Source: Mycobacterium noviomagense (lineage in GTDB: Bacteria > Actinomycetota > Actinomycetes > Mycobacteriales > Mycobacteriaceae). Taken from it: a stretch of DNA of 64,000 nucleotides. Of this stretch, positions 1 through 10,039 are shown piece after piece (the stretch's first letter is position 1; each line of letters begins with the position of its first letter). The position numbers and the translations under genes were made by a program. The notes below the pieces were generated by a model. The model was not told where the DNA came from and ran no database searches. It saw only the letters and a program-made list of their open reading frames with translations. The stretch covers positions 806,001 to 870,000 of the forward strand of contig NZ_AP022583.1 of NCBI RefSeq assembly GCF_010731635.1, in the 5' to 3' direction.

Positions 1-5
1 CGAGA

Positions 6-54
6 AGACACAAAAGCCCCTTTTTGCCGGGGCGGGTCGGGGACTTTTGCGTCT
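6..54. repeat. Imperfect inverted repeat upstream of pabB
   Basis: Positions 6-20 and 39-54 can pair as a long stem (arms around CAAAAGCCCC and GGGGACTTTTG) with one bulge and one mismatch, over an 18-nt loop. It lies 27 bp before pabB. It could terminate the gene left of the window or form a leader structure; nothing in the sequence decides between these. Confidence 0.4.
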
Positions 55-81
55 GCTGGCGCAACACACCAAGCTAGGACG

Positions 82-1323
82 GTGCGCATCGACCGGCTTG
101 GCGACCTCGGCGCAGCCCCGCGGGTGCTGCGGGCCGTGGGCGACGCCACCAACCGGCTCGGCCTGCCGCCGCCGGCTGCGCTGACCGGCAAATGGTTCGG
201 CGCGCTCGCAGTGATCGCACCGAGTGTCGTGGCGCAAGCGGTCGATCCCGGCGATGTCTTCGCCGTCCGGCCGGGCTGCGACAGCACAGCAGTGGGCGGC
301 GGCTGGATCGGCTACCTCTCCTATCCTGACGCCGCCGTCGGTGCACCCCGGCAGGTTTCGCAAGCCGCCGGCGGCTGGACCGATTGTGTGCTGCGCTGCG
401 ACCACCGCGGCCAGTGGTTTTACGAGAGCCTCTCCGGTGCCCCCATGCCGGACTGGCTGGCGGATGCGCTCGCGACGCAGGCGCCGCCTCGCGACTGGGG
501 CATCAACTGGGCTGCAGCCGACCGTGCGGCACACCGTGCCGGGGTGCTGGCCTGCCTGGAGGCGATCGCCGCGGGCGAGGTCTATCAGGCGTGCGTGTGC
601 ACGCAGTTCACCGGAAGCCTGGTCGGGGCGCCGCTGGACTTCTTCGTCGACGCGGTTGCCGCCACCTCGCCGGCTCGAGCTGCTTATGTGGCCGGACCGT
701 GGGGGGCCGTCGCTTCGCTGTCGCCGGAGCTGTTCCTGCGGCGCCGCGGTGAGGTCGTCACGTCGAGCCCGATCAAAGGCACTTTGCCGTTGCAGGCGTC
801 TCCCTCGGCGCTGCGAGCCTCGGTCAAGGACGTCGCCGAGAACATCATGATCGTCGACCTGGTCCGTAACGACCTGGGCCGCGTGGCGATCACCGGCACG
901 GTGAGCGTGCCCGAGCTGCTGGCCGTGCGGCGCGCGCCGGGCGTGTGGCACTTGGTGTCGACGGTGTCGGCGCGGGTGCCCGTCGAGCTGCCGACTTCGG
1001 CGCTGCTCGACGCCGCCTTTCCCCCGGCATCGGTCACCGGCACTCCCAAAATACGTGCGCGGCAACTAATTTCGCAATGGGAACAGCCCAGCCGCGGAGT
1101 GTATTGCGGCACAGTTGGTTTCGCGTCACCGCTGGCGGGCTGCGAGCTCAACGTGGCTATCCGCACTGTCGAGTTCGACGCTGCGGGAAACGCGGTGTTG
1201 GGGTCAGGCGGCGGAATCACGGCCGACTCGAATCCCGATGCGGAGTGGGACGAGTGTCTGCACAAGGCCGCGCCGATCCTCGGCCTCACATCCGCGGTCA
1301 CCGCACCCGCCCGCGCCGGTTAG
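82..1323 (+). CDS. pabB: Aminodeoxychorismate synthase component I (PabB)
   Basis: Converts chorismate to 4-amino-4-deoxychorismate for p-aminobenzoate and folate synthesis, using ammonia from a glutaminase partner. The chorismate-binding domain fills the C-terminal two thirds of the 413 residues. It carries SSPIKGTLP with Lys at about residue 232; the PIKGT lysine is the PabB signature, where TrpE has Ala. ENIMIVDLVRNDLG and FPPASVTGTPK are also present. It starts at a GTG after AGGAC with short spacing, so a start outside the window is possible. It matches Rv1005c. Its stop overlaps the rsmI stop tail to tail; the membrane-protein gene Rv1004c that separates the two in M. tuberculosis is missing. 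Confidence 0.9.
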   Translation: MRIDRLGDLGAAPRVLRAVGDATNRLGLPPPAALTGKWFGALAVIAPSVVAQAVDPGDVFAVRPGCDSTAVGGGWIGYLSYPDAAVGAPRQVSQAAGGWTDCVLRCDHRGQWFYESLSGAPMPDWLADALATQAPPRDWGINWAAADRAAHRAGVLACLEAIAAGEVYQACVCTQFTGSLVGAPLDFFVDAVAATSPARAAYVAGPWGAVASLSPELFLRRRGEVVTSSPIKGTLPLQASPSALRASVKDVAENIMIVDLVRNDLGRVAITGTVSVPELLAVRRAPGVWHLVSTVSARVPVELPTSALLDAAFPPASVTGTPKIRARQLISQWEQPSRGVYCGTVGFASPLAGCELNVAIRTVEFDAAGNAVLGSGGGITADSNPDAEWDECLHKAAPILGLTSAVTAPARAG

Positions 1324-2156
1324 CTCCGCGAGCGCACGACAGCGTCGTAGAGCTCGCGTCGCGAGCGCAGTTCCGGATGCGCGGCCGCGACCTGGCTGCA
1401 TGCGTCCTTGACCCGAATGCCTTGGTGCGTCAGCTCGTTTACTTCGCCCACCAGCGCCGGGAGGTCAGCCTGCGGCGCCGCCCCGGCTAGCACGACGGTG
1501 ATCTCCCCCAGCACACCGTCGTCGGCCCACTTGGCCAGCTCCTCCAGCGATCCGCGCACGACTTCCTCGTGAACCTTGGTGAGTTCCCGGCACACCGCCG
1601 CCCGACGCGCCCCGCCGAGCTGGTCGACCGCGTCGTGCAGGCAGTTGGCCAACCGGCGCGGCGATTCGAAGAACACACAGGTGCGCCGCTCCTCGGCCAG
1701 CGACGCCAGCCATGACCTCCGCGCTGACTGCTTGCGCGGGGCGAAACCCTCGAAACAGAACTTGTCGGAAGGCAACCCGGACACCGCCAGCGCGGCGATC
1801 ACCGCCGACGGACCCGGTAGGCACGTAACGGGCACACCCGCGTCGACGCAGGCCGTCACCAGCCGATGCCCAGGGTCGCTGATGACGGGCATCCCAGCGT
1901 CGCTGACCAGCAGCACGGTCGCGCCGGCAATGATCTCGGCGACGAGCGCCGTAACCCGGGCGGGCTCGTTTTGGTCGAAGAAACTGACCACCCGGCCCGC
2001 GATGTGGACGTCGAGCGCCTTGGCCAGCGTGCGCAGCCGCCTGGTGTCCTCGGCGGCAACCACATCAGCAGAGCCCAGCGCGGCGATCAGCCTCGGTGAG
2101 GCGTCCGACGGCTGCCCCAGCGGGGTGGCGCCCAGCAACAGTCGACCACCGCTCAT
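1320..2156 (-). CDS. rsmI: 16S rRNA 2'-O-ribose C1402 methyltransferase RsmI
   Basis: SAM-dependent methyltransferase of the tetrapyrrole-methylase fold that modifies C1402 in the ribosomal P site. The 278-residue protein opens with LLLGATPLGQPSDAS and AEDTRRLRTL, and shows VLLVSDAGMPVISDPGH and LPGPSAVIAALAVSGLP, the family's cofactor-site motifs. The ATG at 2156 is chosen because the family begins just before the first beta strand; the open frame upstream of it lies antisense to pmt. It matches Rv1003. It is transcribed divergently from pmt, with 25 bp between the starts. Confidence 0.92.
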   Translation of the reverse strand: MSGGRLLLGATPLGQPSDASPRLIAALGSADVVAAEDTRRLRTLAKALDVHIAGRVVSFFDQNEPARVTALVAEIIAGATVLLVSDAGMPVISDPGHRLVTACVDAGVPVTCLPGPSAVIAALAVSGLPSDKFCFEGFAPRKQSARRSWLASLAEERRTCVFFESPRRLANCLHDAVDQLGGARRAAVCRELTKVHEEVVRGSLEELAKWADDGVLGEITVVLAGAAPQADLPALVGEVNELTHQGIRVKDACSQVAAAHPELRSRRELYDAVVRSRS

Positions 2157-2181
2157 GGGCCAAAGCCTACGATCGTGGTTG

Positions 2182-3741
2182 ATGACATCCGCCCCACCCA
2201 GCGAGAGCCCTGTCACCGTCGCCGAGCGGGCGGCACCTGTCATCAGCCCTGCGCCGCTGGTGCCGGTCCCCGACTTTGGCCCGCTCGACCGCATGCAGGG
2301 CTGGGTGATGACCGCGGTGATCACCGCATTGGCGGCAGTGACCCGGTTTGTGAACCTGGGTTCGCCGACTGACGCGGGCACGCCGGTTTTCGACGAGAAG
2401 CATTACGCGCCGCAGGCCTGGCAAATGCTGCACAACCACGGTGTAGAGGACAACCCGGGCTTCGGTCTGGTCGTTCACCCACCCGTGGGCAAGCAGCTGA
2501 TCGCGGTCGGCGAGGCGATCTTCGGCTACAACGGGGTGGGCTGGCGCTTCACCGGCGCGCTGCTCGGCGTCATCGTTGTCGCGCTGGTGGCGCGGATCGT
2601 TCGACGGATCAGCCGATCGACATTGGTCGGCGGTATCGCCGGACTGCTGATCATCGGCGACGGGGTGAGCTTCGTTTCGTCACGGACAGCGTTGCTCGAC
2701 GGCTTTCTCACCTTCTTCGTGGTGGCGGCGTTCGGCGCGCTGATCGTCGACCGCGACGAGGTCCGTGAACGCATGCACATTGTGCTTCTGGAGGGACGCA
2801 GCACCGAAACAGCCTGGGGCCCAAGGCTTGGGGTGCGCTGGTGGCGGTTCGGTGCCGGCGTGCTGCTCGGATTGGCTTGCGCGACAAAGTGGTCGGGGCT
2901 GTACTTCGTCTTGTTCTTCGGTGTGATGTCGCTGGCGTTCGATGTCGCCGCCCGCCATGCCTACCGGGTGCCTCGACCGTGGCTGGGGGTGTTACGCCGT
3001 GACCTCGGGCCGACGATCTATGCGCTGCTGCTGATCCCGTTCGGTGTGTATCTGGCCACCTATGCGCCGTGGTTCGCCTCGGAGACCGCGATCGATCGCC
3101 ACGAGGTGGGCCAGTCGATCGGCCCGCAGGCATCCTTCCCGATGCCCGACGCCCTTCGCTCGCTGTGGCATTACACCTATAATGCGTATAAATTCCATGC
3201 GGGACTGACGAATTCGGCGGGCAACTACCACCCATGGGAATCCAAGCCGTGGGCCTGGCCGATGTCGCTGCGCCCGGTGTTGTACGCGATCGACCAGCAG
3301 AACGTTCCTGGTTGCGGCGCGCAATCGTGCGTCAAAGCGGTGATGCTGGTCGGCACCCCGGCCATGTGGTGGCTTTCGGTGCCAGTCCTCGGCTATGCGG
3401 CGTGGCGGATGCTCGTGCGCCGCGACTGGCGCTACGCCGTGGTCCTGGTTGGCTACTGCGCCGGCTGGTTGCCGTGGTTCGCCGACATCGATCGGCAGAT
3501 GTACTTCTTCTATGCGGCCACTATGGCCCCGTTTTTGGTGATGGCGATCGCGCTTATTCTCGGCGACATCTTGTATCAGCCGGGGCAGAACCAGGAACGA
3601 CGCACCCTCGGGCTGATCGTGGTGTCCTGTTATCTCGCGCTGGTGCTGACCAACTTCGCGTGGTTGTTTCCGGTGCTCACCGGTCAGCCGATCTCACAGG
3701 CCACCTGGAACATGGAGATCTGGCTGCCCAGCTGGCGATAG
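2182..3741 (+). CDS. pmt: Polyprenyl-phosphate-mannose protein O-mannosyltransferase (PMT)
   Basis: GT39-family integral membrane enzyme that transfers mannose from polyprenyl-phosphate-mannose to Ser/Thr of proteins exported through Sec. The 519 residues carry about ten membrane segments. The first extracytoplasmic loop has PVFDEKHYAPQAW, with the Asp-Glu pair conserved in bacterial and eukaryotic PMTs, followed by VVHPPVGKQLIAVGE. The C-terminal half has WLPWFADIDRQMYFFYA. The ATG at 2182 fits Rv1002c homologues; the open frame continues far upstream only because it runs antisense to rsmI. Confidence 0.93.
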   Translation: MTSAPPSESPVTVAERAAPVISPAPLVPVPDFGPLDRMQGWVMTAVITALAAVTRFVNLGSPTDAGTPVFDEKHYAPQAWQMLHNHGVEDNPGFGLVVHPPVGKQLIAVGEAIFGYNGVGWRFTGALLGVIVVALVARIVRRISRSTLVGGIAGLLIIGDGVSFVSSRTALLDGFLTFFVVAAFGALIVDRDEVRERMHIVLLEGRSTETAWGPRLGVRWWRFGAGVLLGLACATKWSGLYFVLFFGVMSLAFDVAARHAYRVPRPWLGVLRRDLGPTIYALLLIPFGVYLATYAPWFASETAIDRHEVGQSIGPQASFPMPDALRSLWHYTYNAYKFHAGLTNSAGNYHPWESKPWAWPMSLRPVLYAIDQQNVPGCGAQSCVKAVMLVGTPAMWWLSVPVLGYAAWRMLVRRDWRYAVVLVGYCAGWLPWFADIDRQMYFFYAATMAPFLVMAIALILGDILYQPGQNQERRTLGLIVVSCYLALVLTNFAWLFPVLTGQPISQATWNMEIWLPSWR

Positions 3742-3757
3742 CTGTTGGCTTGCCGTC

Positions 3758-3797
3758 TTTCGCCGCCTTTCGCCGCGTTTCGCCGCGTTTCGCCGCG
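3758..3797. repeat. Four tandem copies of a 10-bp unit
   Basis: TTTCGCCGCS is repeated four times without interruption just after the pmt stop. The first copy ends in C and the other three in G. No function is evident; it directly abuts the next repeat family. Confidence 0.75.
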
Positions 3798-3852
3798 AGA
3801 TTGCACTGAGGGCTGTCGATCCACGGTTATCCACAACCCTGCACGCAATCTC
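3797..3852. repeat. Inverted repeat of the GCAATCTC motif before the DUF559 gene
   Basis: GAGATTGC at 3797-3804 is the reverse complement of GCAATCTC at 3845-3852. The right arm belongs to the 16-mer CCCTGCACGCAATCTC (3837-3852), which recurs with one mismatch at 4766-4781, just after the DUF559 gene. The gene is therefore bracketed by direct copies, with an inverted third copy on its left. Confidence 0.7.
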
Positions 3853-3887
3853 AACGCGCGGCTGAACATCCCAGTCAGTATCACGGC

Positions 3888-4748
3888 ATGTCTGATGTGG
3901 TTATCGGTTCGGAGATGCTCGCCCGCGGTGCGCTCACCCGAGGGCAGCTGCGCTGGAACTACACACCGCTGTTTCCGGACGTCTATGCGCGTAAGCGAAC
4001 TGCTCCGTCGCTGTGGCGCAGTACCGTCGGCGCGTGGCTGTGGTCAGGCCGTAACGGCGTGATCGCCGGCCGCGCTGCGGCCGCGTTACACGGCGCGCTG
4101 TGGGTTGACGCGGACACGCCCATCGAAATGATCTGGCGCAGTGGCCGCCCGCCCTCAGGAATTATTGTGCGCAACGAGCGGATCGAGGCGGACGAGATCG
4201 CCGTCGTTGACGGGATGGCGCTGACAAGTCCCGCGAGGACCGCTTTGGACCTCGCCCGGCATCTGCCGCGCGATGTCGCCGTGTGTCACCTCGACGCGTT
4301 GGCCCGCGCGACCGACGTAAACGCATGTGATGCCCTTTTATTGGCCGAACGGTATCCGAGGGCGCGCGGACTGCGACGATCGGCAGCCGCGCTGACCCTG
4401 ATGGATGCAGGTGCGCAGTCACCAAAAGAGACGTGGTTGCGACTCCTGCTCATCGACGCCGGCCTAGCGGCGCCGCGAACGCAGATACGGGTAACCGACG
4501 GAATCAATGAGGCATTCATCGACATGGGTTACGACGAGCCGATGGTCGGCCTTGACTACGACGGTCAGCACCACAGCACCGACCGGGTGCGATACGTGCA
4601 CGACATCGGACGTGCCGAACTAATAGAGCGTCAGGGCTGGATCGACATTCGGGTGGTGGCCGAACACAGCCGTCGATTCATCCTTCATCGGGTGTCGGAG
4701 GCATTCGGCCGCCGCGGCTGGCCCGTGAAATTGCGCACAGGGTCGTGA
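3888..4748 (+). CDS. DUF559 / AbiEi-like protein with predicted nuclease-fold C-terminus
   Basis: The 286-residue protein has an N-terminal winged-helix-like part (SEMLARGALTRGQLRWNY, RAAAALHG) as in AbiEi-type antitoxins and solitary mycobacterial DUF559 proteins. Its C-terminus has GLDYDGQHH, HDIGRAELIERQGW and IDIRVV, the layout of a PD-(D/E)XK or Vsr-like fold. Function is unknown: it could be a DNA-binding regulator or a nuclease. No partner toxin gene is adjacent. In M. tuberculosis pmt and arcA are neighbours, so this gene is an insertion here, and short repeats flank it. Confidence 0.7.
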   Translation: MSDVVIGSEMLARGALTRGQLRWNYTPLFPDVYARKRTAPSLWRSTVGAWLWSGRNGVIAGRAAAALHGALWVDADTPIEMIWRSGRPPSGIIVRNERIEADEIAVVDGMALTSPARTALDLARHLPRDVAVCHLDALARATDVNACDALLLAERYPRARGLRRSAAALTLMDAGAQSPKETWLRLLLIDAGLAAPRTQIRVTDGINEAFIDMGYDEPMVGLDYDGQHHSTDRVRYVHDIGRAELIERQGWIDIRVVAEHSRRFILHRVSEAFGRRGWPVKLRTGS

Positions 4749-4765
4749 AATGGCGTGACTCGCAG

Positions 4766-4781
4766 CCCTACACGCAATCTC
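4766..4781 (+). repeat. Right-hand copy of the DUF559-flanking repeat
   Basis: CCCTACACGCAATCTC matches the copy at 3837-3852 at 15 of 16 positions. It lies between the DUF559 stop and the arcA stop. Confidence 0.65.
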
Positions 4782-4786
4782 GACGA

Positions 4787-5995
4787 CTACAGCAGGTCGC
4801 GGGCGGCGGGACACGACATACACCGCGGTCCGCCGCGGCCGGTACCCAGCTCAGAGGCGGCGATGGTCAGCACTTCGATACCAGCGTCCTGCAGGCGGGC
4901 GTTGGTTCGCATATTGCGCTCATAGGCGACGACGACGCCGGGCGCCAACGCAAGTGTGTTGTTGCCGTCGTCCCACTGTTCGCGTTCGGCGATAACGGGA
5001 TCTAATCCGGTATCGATGACGCGTAACTTGTCGATGCCCATCGCATTGGCGGCGGCCTCGACGAACGGCGTCTCGTCGCTGATCTTGACGCCATCGGCGG
5101 TGCGCTGAAGTGTGAACGCCGACAAGGTATCCACCACATTCGCGTACATCACCACCGCGTCGGTGTCGACCATGGTGCACACCGTGTCGAGGTGCATCTG
5201 GGCGCGTTTCTGCTCGATCGGCACGGCGAGTACGGTGTTCGCCAGATCGTCGTCGAACAGACTGCGCGCCAAGGCTTCTGCGCCGGCAGGTGTGGTGCGC
5301 TCACCGACCCCGACTGCGACGACGCCCGGTGCCAGCAACAGCACGTCGCCGCCTTCCACGGGCGCGGTGTGCGATTCGTATGCGCGCCGCACGCCGGTGA
5401 ATCGCGGGTGATGGGCATAGATCAGGTCCGTCAACGATGCCTCGCGAACCCGGGCCGGCAGGGCCAGCGAAGGGATGATTACTCGAGGCCCGATCCAGAT
5501 CGACGAATCGCGGGTGAACACCAGATTCGGCAGCGGCTCGATGACGAAGTCGGCCGCGTGGTGCATGCGGCGCACCAGCGACACGTCGGTGCGCGTGTCC
5601 GATGGAAGCTCGGTGAACGTCATGCCGGCCATCAGCACATGCGCCAAGCTGGCCGGATCCAGGCCACGCAGATAGGCCGACAGCTCTTGTGCCAGTGGAA
5701 ATCCCAGCCGCCGGTCGTTGACGGCGGCGGCGATGCCCTGCATCCGGGCCGCCCCACTGTTCAGCGCCTCGGTCAAGAGATCGGACAGCAGCAGCACTTC
5801 CACACCGCGGGAGCGCAGCAACTCAGCGAACGCGTCGTGCTCCTCCTGAGCGCGCGCCACCCACGGCAGCCCGTCGAACAGCAGCTGGTCGTTGTTGCGA
5901 GGGGTGAGCCGCCGCAACTCCGCCCCGGGCCGATGCAGGATGGCCACCCGCAGCCGTCCCACCTCGGAATTGGTGCCCAGTTCGGCGACACTCAC
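4787..5995 (-). CDS. arcA: Arginine deiminase
   Basis: Hydrolyses L-arginine to citrulline and ammonia. The guanidino-modifying fold is complete in 402 residues: [35 protein letters not shown] with the catalytic His, EQWDDGNN, and the catalytic Cys in [10 protein letters not shown] at the C-terminus. The GTG at 5995 ([13 protein letters not shown]) gives exactly the length of Rv1001; the open frame runs on upstream but overlaps the alkB-like gene on the other strand. No arcB, arcC or arcD lies nearby, so a full deiminase pathway is not encoded here. Confidence 0.94.
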   Translation of the reverse strand: MSVAELGTNSEVGRLRVAILHRPGAELRRLTPRNNDQLLFDGLPWVARAQEEHDAFAELLRSRGVEVLLLSDLLTEALNSGAARMQGIAAAVNDRRLGFPLAQELSAYLRGLDPASLAHVLMAGMTFTELPSDTRTDVSLVRRMHHAADFVIEPLPNLVFTRDSSIWIGPRVIIPSLALPARVREASLTDLIYAHHPRFTGVRRAYESHTAPVEGGDVLLLAPGVVAVGVGERTTPAGAEALARSLFDDDLANTVLAVPIEQKRAQMHLDTVCTMVDTDAVVMYANVVDTLSAFTLQRTADGVKISDETPFVEAAANAMGIDKLRVIDTGLDPVIAEREQWDDGNNTLALAPGVVVAYERNMRTNARLQDAGIEVLTIAASELGTGRGGPRCMSCPAARDLL

Positions 5996-6082
5996 ATATA
6001 GCAAGGTAATGCCCGCCGCCCCCGGCCGCCGCAGACGCGCCGAGCCGACGTCTTCGAACGGGCGTGCGATAGACTGGCGGCC

Positions 6083-6679
6083 ATGGCGATCGCGGTTCAG
6101 GGCTCGCTCTTCGAGCTCGACCAACGCCGCTACCTCGGTGACGGCGCGTGGCTCGACATCCGCTCGGGCTGGCTGACCGACGCTGACGAGCTGTTCGACG
6201 CACTGCTGTCGACGGTGCCCTGGCGCGCCGAGCGCCGCCACATGTACGACCGCGTCGTCGACGTACCACGCCTGGTGAGCTTTCACGACCTGACCGTCGA
6301 GGTGCCACCGCATCCGCAGCTGGCGCTGCTACGCCGGCGACTCAACGACATCTACGCCGGGGAACTCGGCGAGCCGTTCACCACGGCGGGACTGTGCCTT
6401 TACCGCGACGGCACCGACAGCGTCGCCTGGCACGGCGACACGATCGGACGCAGCAGCAGCGAGGACACCATGGTGGCGATCGTCAGCCTGGGCGCCACCC
6501 GTACCTTCGCGTTGCGGCCGCGCGGCGGCGGTGCATCGTTGCGGCTACCGCAGGGGCATGGGGATCTGCTGGTGATGGGCGGATCGTGTCAACGCACGTG
6601 GGAACATTCGGTTCCCAAGACGTCCGCTCCCACCGGTCCGCGAGTCAGCATTCAATTTCGGCCGCGCGACGTGCGCTGA
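6083..6679 (+). CDS. AlkB-like 2-oxoglutarate/Fe(II)-dependent dioxygenase
   Basis: Likely repairs alkylated bases by oxidative demethylation. The 198-residue protein keeps the iron ligands HxD in WHGDTIG and the distal His in TWEHSVPK, and the 2-oxoglutarate-binding arginines in RVSIQFRPR. The substrate-side [11 protein letters not shown] is typical of the family. It matches Rv1000c. The ATG at 6083 begins before GSLFELD, the usual N-terminus of this subfamily. It lies head to head with arcA, with 87 bp between the two starts. Confidence 0.9.
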   Translation: MAIAVQGSLFELDQRRYLGDGAWLDIRSGWLTDADELFDALLSTVPWRAERRHMYDRVVDVPRLVSFHDLTVEVPPHPQLALLRRRLNDIYAGELGEPFTTAGLCLYRDGTDSVAWHGDTIGRSSSEDTMVAIVSLGATRTFALRPRGGGASLRLPQGHGDLLVMGGSCQRTWEHSVPKTSAPTGPRVSIQFRPRDVR

Positions 6680-6680
6680 G

Positions 6681-7340
6681 TCAGCCCCGGACCGCGGCGA
6701 CAGCCTTGACGAGCAGATCGCGGGCGCGCTGCGTGTTGACGGGAACTACCGGCTTGTCTGGCATCACCAGCGGATTGGCTGTGACGATCACCTGGCAGTT
6801 GCCGAAATGAGCGGAGTAGTCATAGACCTCGCCCGTTCTGGGTTTCCCGTCGACGACCGTCTGCACAATCCGGTGCACGCCGAGGGTGCTTGTGCCCGCG
6901 ATGTGTGGGGCGTCGACCACCTCGATGACGCCACGCAGCGCGCCGCCGGCGAAACCCACCTTCTGGCAGCCCGCTCCCGGATCGTTGACCCGCACCGGCT
7001 GGGAGGTTTCGACCGCGAGGGCGATGAAGCGGTTGCCGTCGCCCTCGGCTGAAACGGCGGCCATGTTGCCCTGCAGGCCGGGCGGTACTGCCGGCGCAGC
7101 CGCGACCTTCGCGCACTCCGGCGGCTCGAACTTCAGGCCGTCCGGCAACTTCTGCCCCGCCAACAACTTCGGATCGATGCCCGTCGGCGCGATGCTGGTC
7201 ACCTGAAACTCAGGCCCAAAACTTGACTTAACATCGGCGACTTTCGCGATGTCCGCGGACGCGGAACCGGCCGATTCAGCCGGTGCGCACGCGGCGAGCC
7301 AAAACACACATACAACCGCGAGCACCGCCCTGACCACCAT
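6681..7340 (-). CDS. DUF5642-type lipoprotein (Rv0999-like)
   Basis: Putative cell-envelope lipoprotein of 219 residues. A signal peptide is followed by the lipobox LAAC (Cys 18). The mature part has SFGPEFQVTSIAPTGID, a pair of spaced cysteines (PPECAKV, GCQKVGF) and a C-terminal FGNCQVIV / RARDLLVKAVAAVRG. It shares this architecture with the next gene, so the two are probably tandem paralogues. Its function is unknown. It ends one base after the alkB-like stop on the opposite strand. Confidence 0.75.
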   Translation of the reverse strand: MVVRAVLAVVCVFWLAACAPAESAGSASADIAKVADVKSSFGPEFQVTSIAPTGIDPKLLAGQKLPDGLKFEPPECAKVAAAPAVPPGLQGNMAAVSAEGDGNRFIALAVETSQPVRVNDPGAGCQKVGFAGGALRGVIEVVDAPHIAGTSTLGVHRIVQTVVDGKPRTGEVYDYSAHFGNCQVIVTANPLVMPDKPVVPVNTQRARDLLVKAVAAVRG

Positions 7341-7365
7341 GGTGAAGCTACCAAAGGAGCGACGA

Positions 7366-8028
7366 TCAGCCGCGTAACGCGGACACCGTTTTGACCAATA
7401 AGTCGGCGACGAATTGTGGCGGCAACGGCGAATGGACCGAACCCGGATCGGTGATCAATATGGTGTACGCGTAATAGTCGCCCAGATACGCGGCGAATGT
7501 CTGGGCTTGAGAAGCGATTTGCGTGCCGCCTTCGACCGAGGTGGTTGTCTCGCTTGCCATCCCGACGGTTTGGATGCCGTCGATGTGTGGCGGCTCGACG
7601 AGGTGCACTGCGGCCGAGGCATGTTGCGTAGCCATGGTCCACTGCCGGCACTGGGTAATGACCGCGGCATCGACGTTCGCCGGCGCCGACGCGACTGCGG
7701 CGTAGACAATGCCGCCGGAACCTGAACCTGACAAGCCTTGTCCTGTTTCGTTGCGGCCGTGGACGGGGTCGGCCAGGCTAGCGCACTGAGCTGGGTGTGC
7801 CGTGAAGTCGGTTCCCAGACCCCAGACTGATGCCGGGACCGCTGCAGCGGCGAGGCCGGTCACCTCATATCCCCCGGGCAGCTCACGGGCAACCCTTTTG
7901 ATATTGGCCGGGTTGACGCGCATGATGCCGGTCGGTGAAGACCCAACCGAGGCAAGTCGGCCAGAGCCGGCCGTGTGAGCGCATGCCGCCATCAGCATGA
8001 CCACAACCGCAGCCATCGCGAGCCGCAT
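7366..8028 (-). CDS. Second DUF5642-type lipoprotein
   Basis: A 220-residue lipoprotein paralogous to its downstream neighbour. The signal peptide ends in the lipobox MAAC; conserved stretches include ELPGGYEVTGL, paired cysteines and a terminal ADLLVKTVSALRG nearly identical to the neighbour's. The ATG at 8028 is preferred because it puts MRLAMAAVVVMLMAAC right at the start; the ATG at 8043 adds five residues. Only 25 bp separate it from the neighbour, so they are likely co-transcribed. Function unknown. Confidence 0.72.
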   Translation of the reverse strand: MRLAMAAVVVMLMAACAHTAGSGRLASVGSSPTGIMRVNPANIKRVARELPGGYEVTGLAAAAVPASVWGLGTDFTAHPAQCASLADPVHGRNETGQGLSGSGSGGIVYAAVASAPANVDAAVITQCRQWTMATQHASAAVHLVEPPHIDGIQTVGMASETTTSVEGGTQIASQAQTFAAYLGDYYAYTILITDPGSVHSPLPPQFVADLLVKTVSALRG

Positions 8029-8097
8029 GTCCGTTGATACCACGGGACAGCCCGGATCAGACGCGCCGACACGCCGCCAGCCGATGCTTTCGGCGAG

Positions 8098-9159
<1,062 letters not shown>

Positions 9160-9289
9160 TCATCCTCGCCGGGTCGCAGGTTTTCGGCCGGGGTCCAACT
9201 TGCCCAAGGCTATGGCGTCGTCTGCGGCTGCGGCAAGGATGCACCGGCCCGGTGTAGGCGTCGAGGCAACGGCACGTCAGACTCCACCA

Positions 9290-10039
9290 ATGCACAGCAG
9301 CGATGATGACCCGCTTGAGCTGACTCGCGGCCTCCTCGAAAGGACCGCGTCGGTGCGGCACGGATATCTCGACGTATTGGGTGAATCAACCGAGTCGCCG
9401 GTGCCGACGTTTGCTCAGCGGGCGATGAACAGCCCCTTCGTGGCCACCGTCTATGAGCGGTTGTGGCGTCCGGCCGCGTTCTTCGTTGCCAGCGGCGTCA
9501 CGACCAGCGCCGAACAGCGGCGCGCAGCGACGGCTTTGCGCTTGTCACAAGCCAATCGATTGCTTGATGTGGCGTGCGGTCCTGGCAACTTCACCGGTCC
9601 GCTGGCGCGGCAAATACCGCCGGGAGGCCTCGCCGTCGGCTTCGATATTTCCGAGCCGATGCTGTCTCGAGCCGTGGCCGACAACAGCGGACCGGGAATC
9701 TGCTATGTGCGTGGCGACGCCAGGGAGTTGCCCTTCGCGGACGAAACGTTCGACGCCGTTTGCTGTTTCGGGGCGCTCTACTTGATGCCGGATCCGTTCG
9801 GGGTCGCCCGCGAGATGGTGCGGGTGCTGCGGCCGGGTGGACGGATCGCCATTCTCACCAGCTATGCCCGCCAACCGGCTCCGGTCCGATACGCCATGAC
9901 GGCGGGTGCCCGGATGATCGGGCTGCGGCTCTTCGACCGGCATGCCTTCGTCGAACTGTTTAGGTCGGCGGGCCTCGTCGATGTGGAGCAGCAGACCCAG
10001 CGCGCGCTGCAGTTTGTGGCCGCCGGCAAGCCGAGCTGA
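9290..10039 (+). CDS. Class I SAM-dependent methyltransferase
   Basis: The 249-residue Rossmann methyltransferase shows motif I LLDVACGPGNFTG, motif II VGFDISEPMLSRA, DARELPFADETFDAV and REMVRVLRPGGRIAIL. Its substrate is not evident; small-molecule or lipid methylation is typical for this type. The ATG at 9290 is preferred over the upstream in-frame ATG at 9200, which would run through the pat promoter region. It is the last intact gene before the degraded zone. Confidence 0.82.
   Translation: MHSSDDDPLELTRGLLERTASVRHGYLDVLGESTESPVPTFAQRAMNSPFVATVYERLWRPAAFFVASGVTTSAEQRRAATALRLSQANRLLDVACGPGNFTGPLARQIPPGGLAVGFDISEPMLSRAVADNSGPGICYVRGDARELPFADETFDAVCCFGALYLMPDPFGVAREMVRVLRPGGRIAILTSYARQPAPVRYAMTAGARMIGLRLFDRHAFVELFRSAGLVDVEQQTQRALQFVAAGKPS

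Noticed and set aside
1576-2181. N-terminal extension of the Pmt frame
   Set aside because: The frame is open only because it runs antisense to rsmI; homologues begin near 2182.
5192-6001. Long plus-strand frame opposite arcA
   Set aside because: Gln/His/Arg-rich composition, no family resemblance, fully antisense to a conserved gene.
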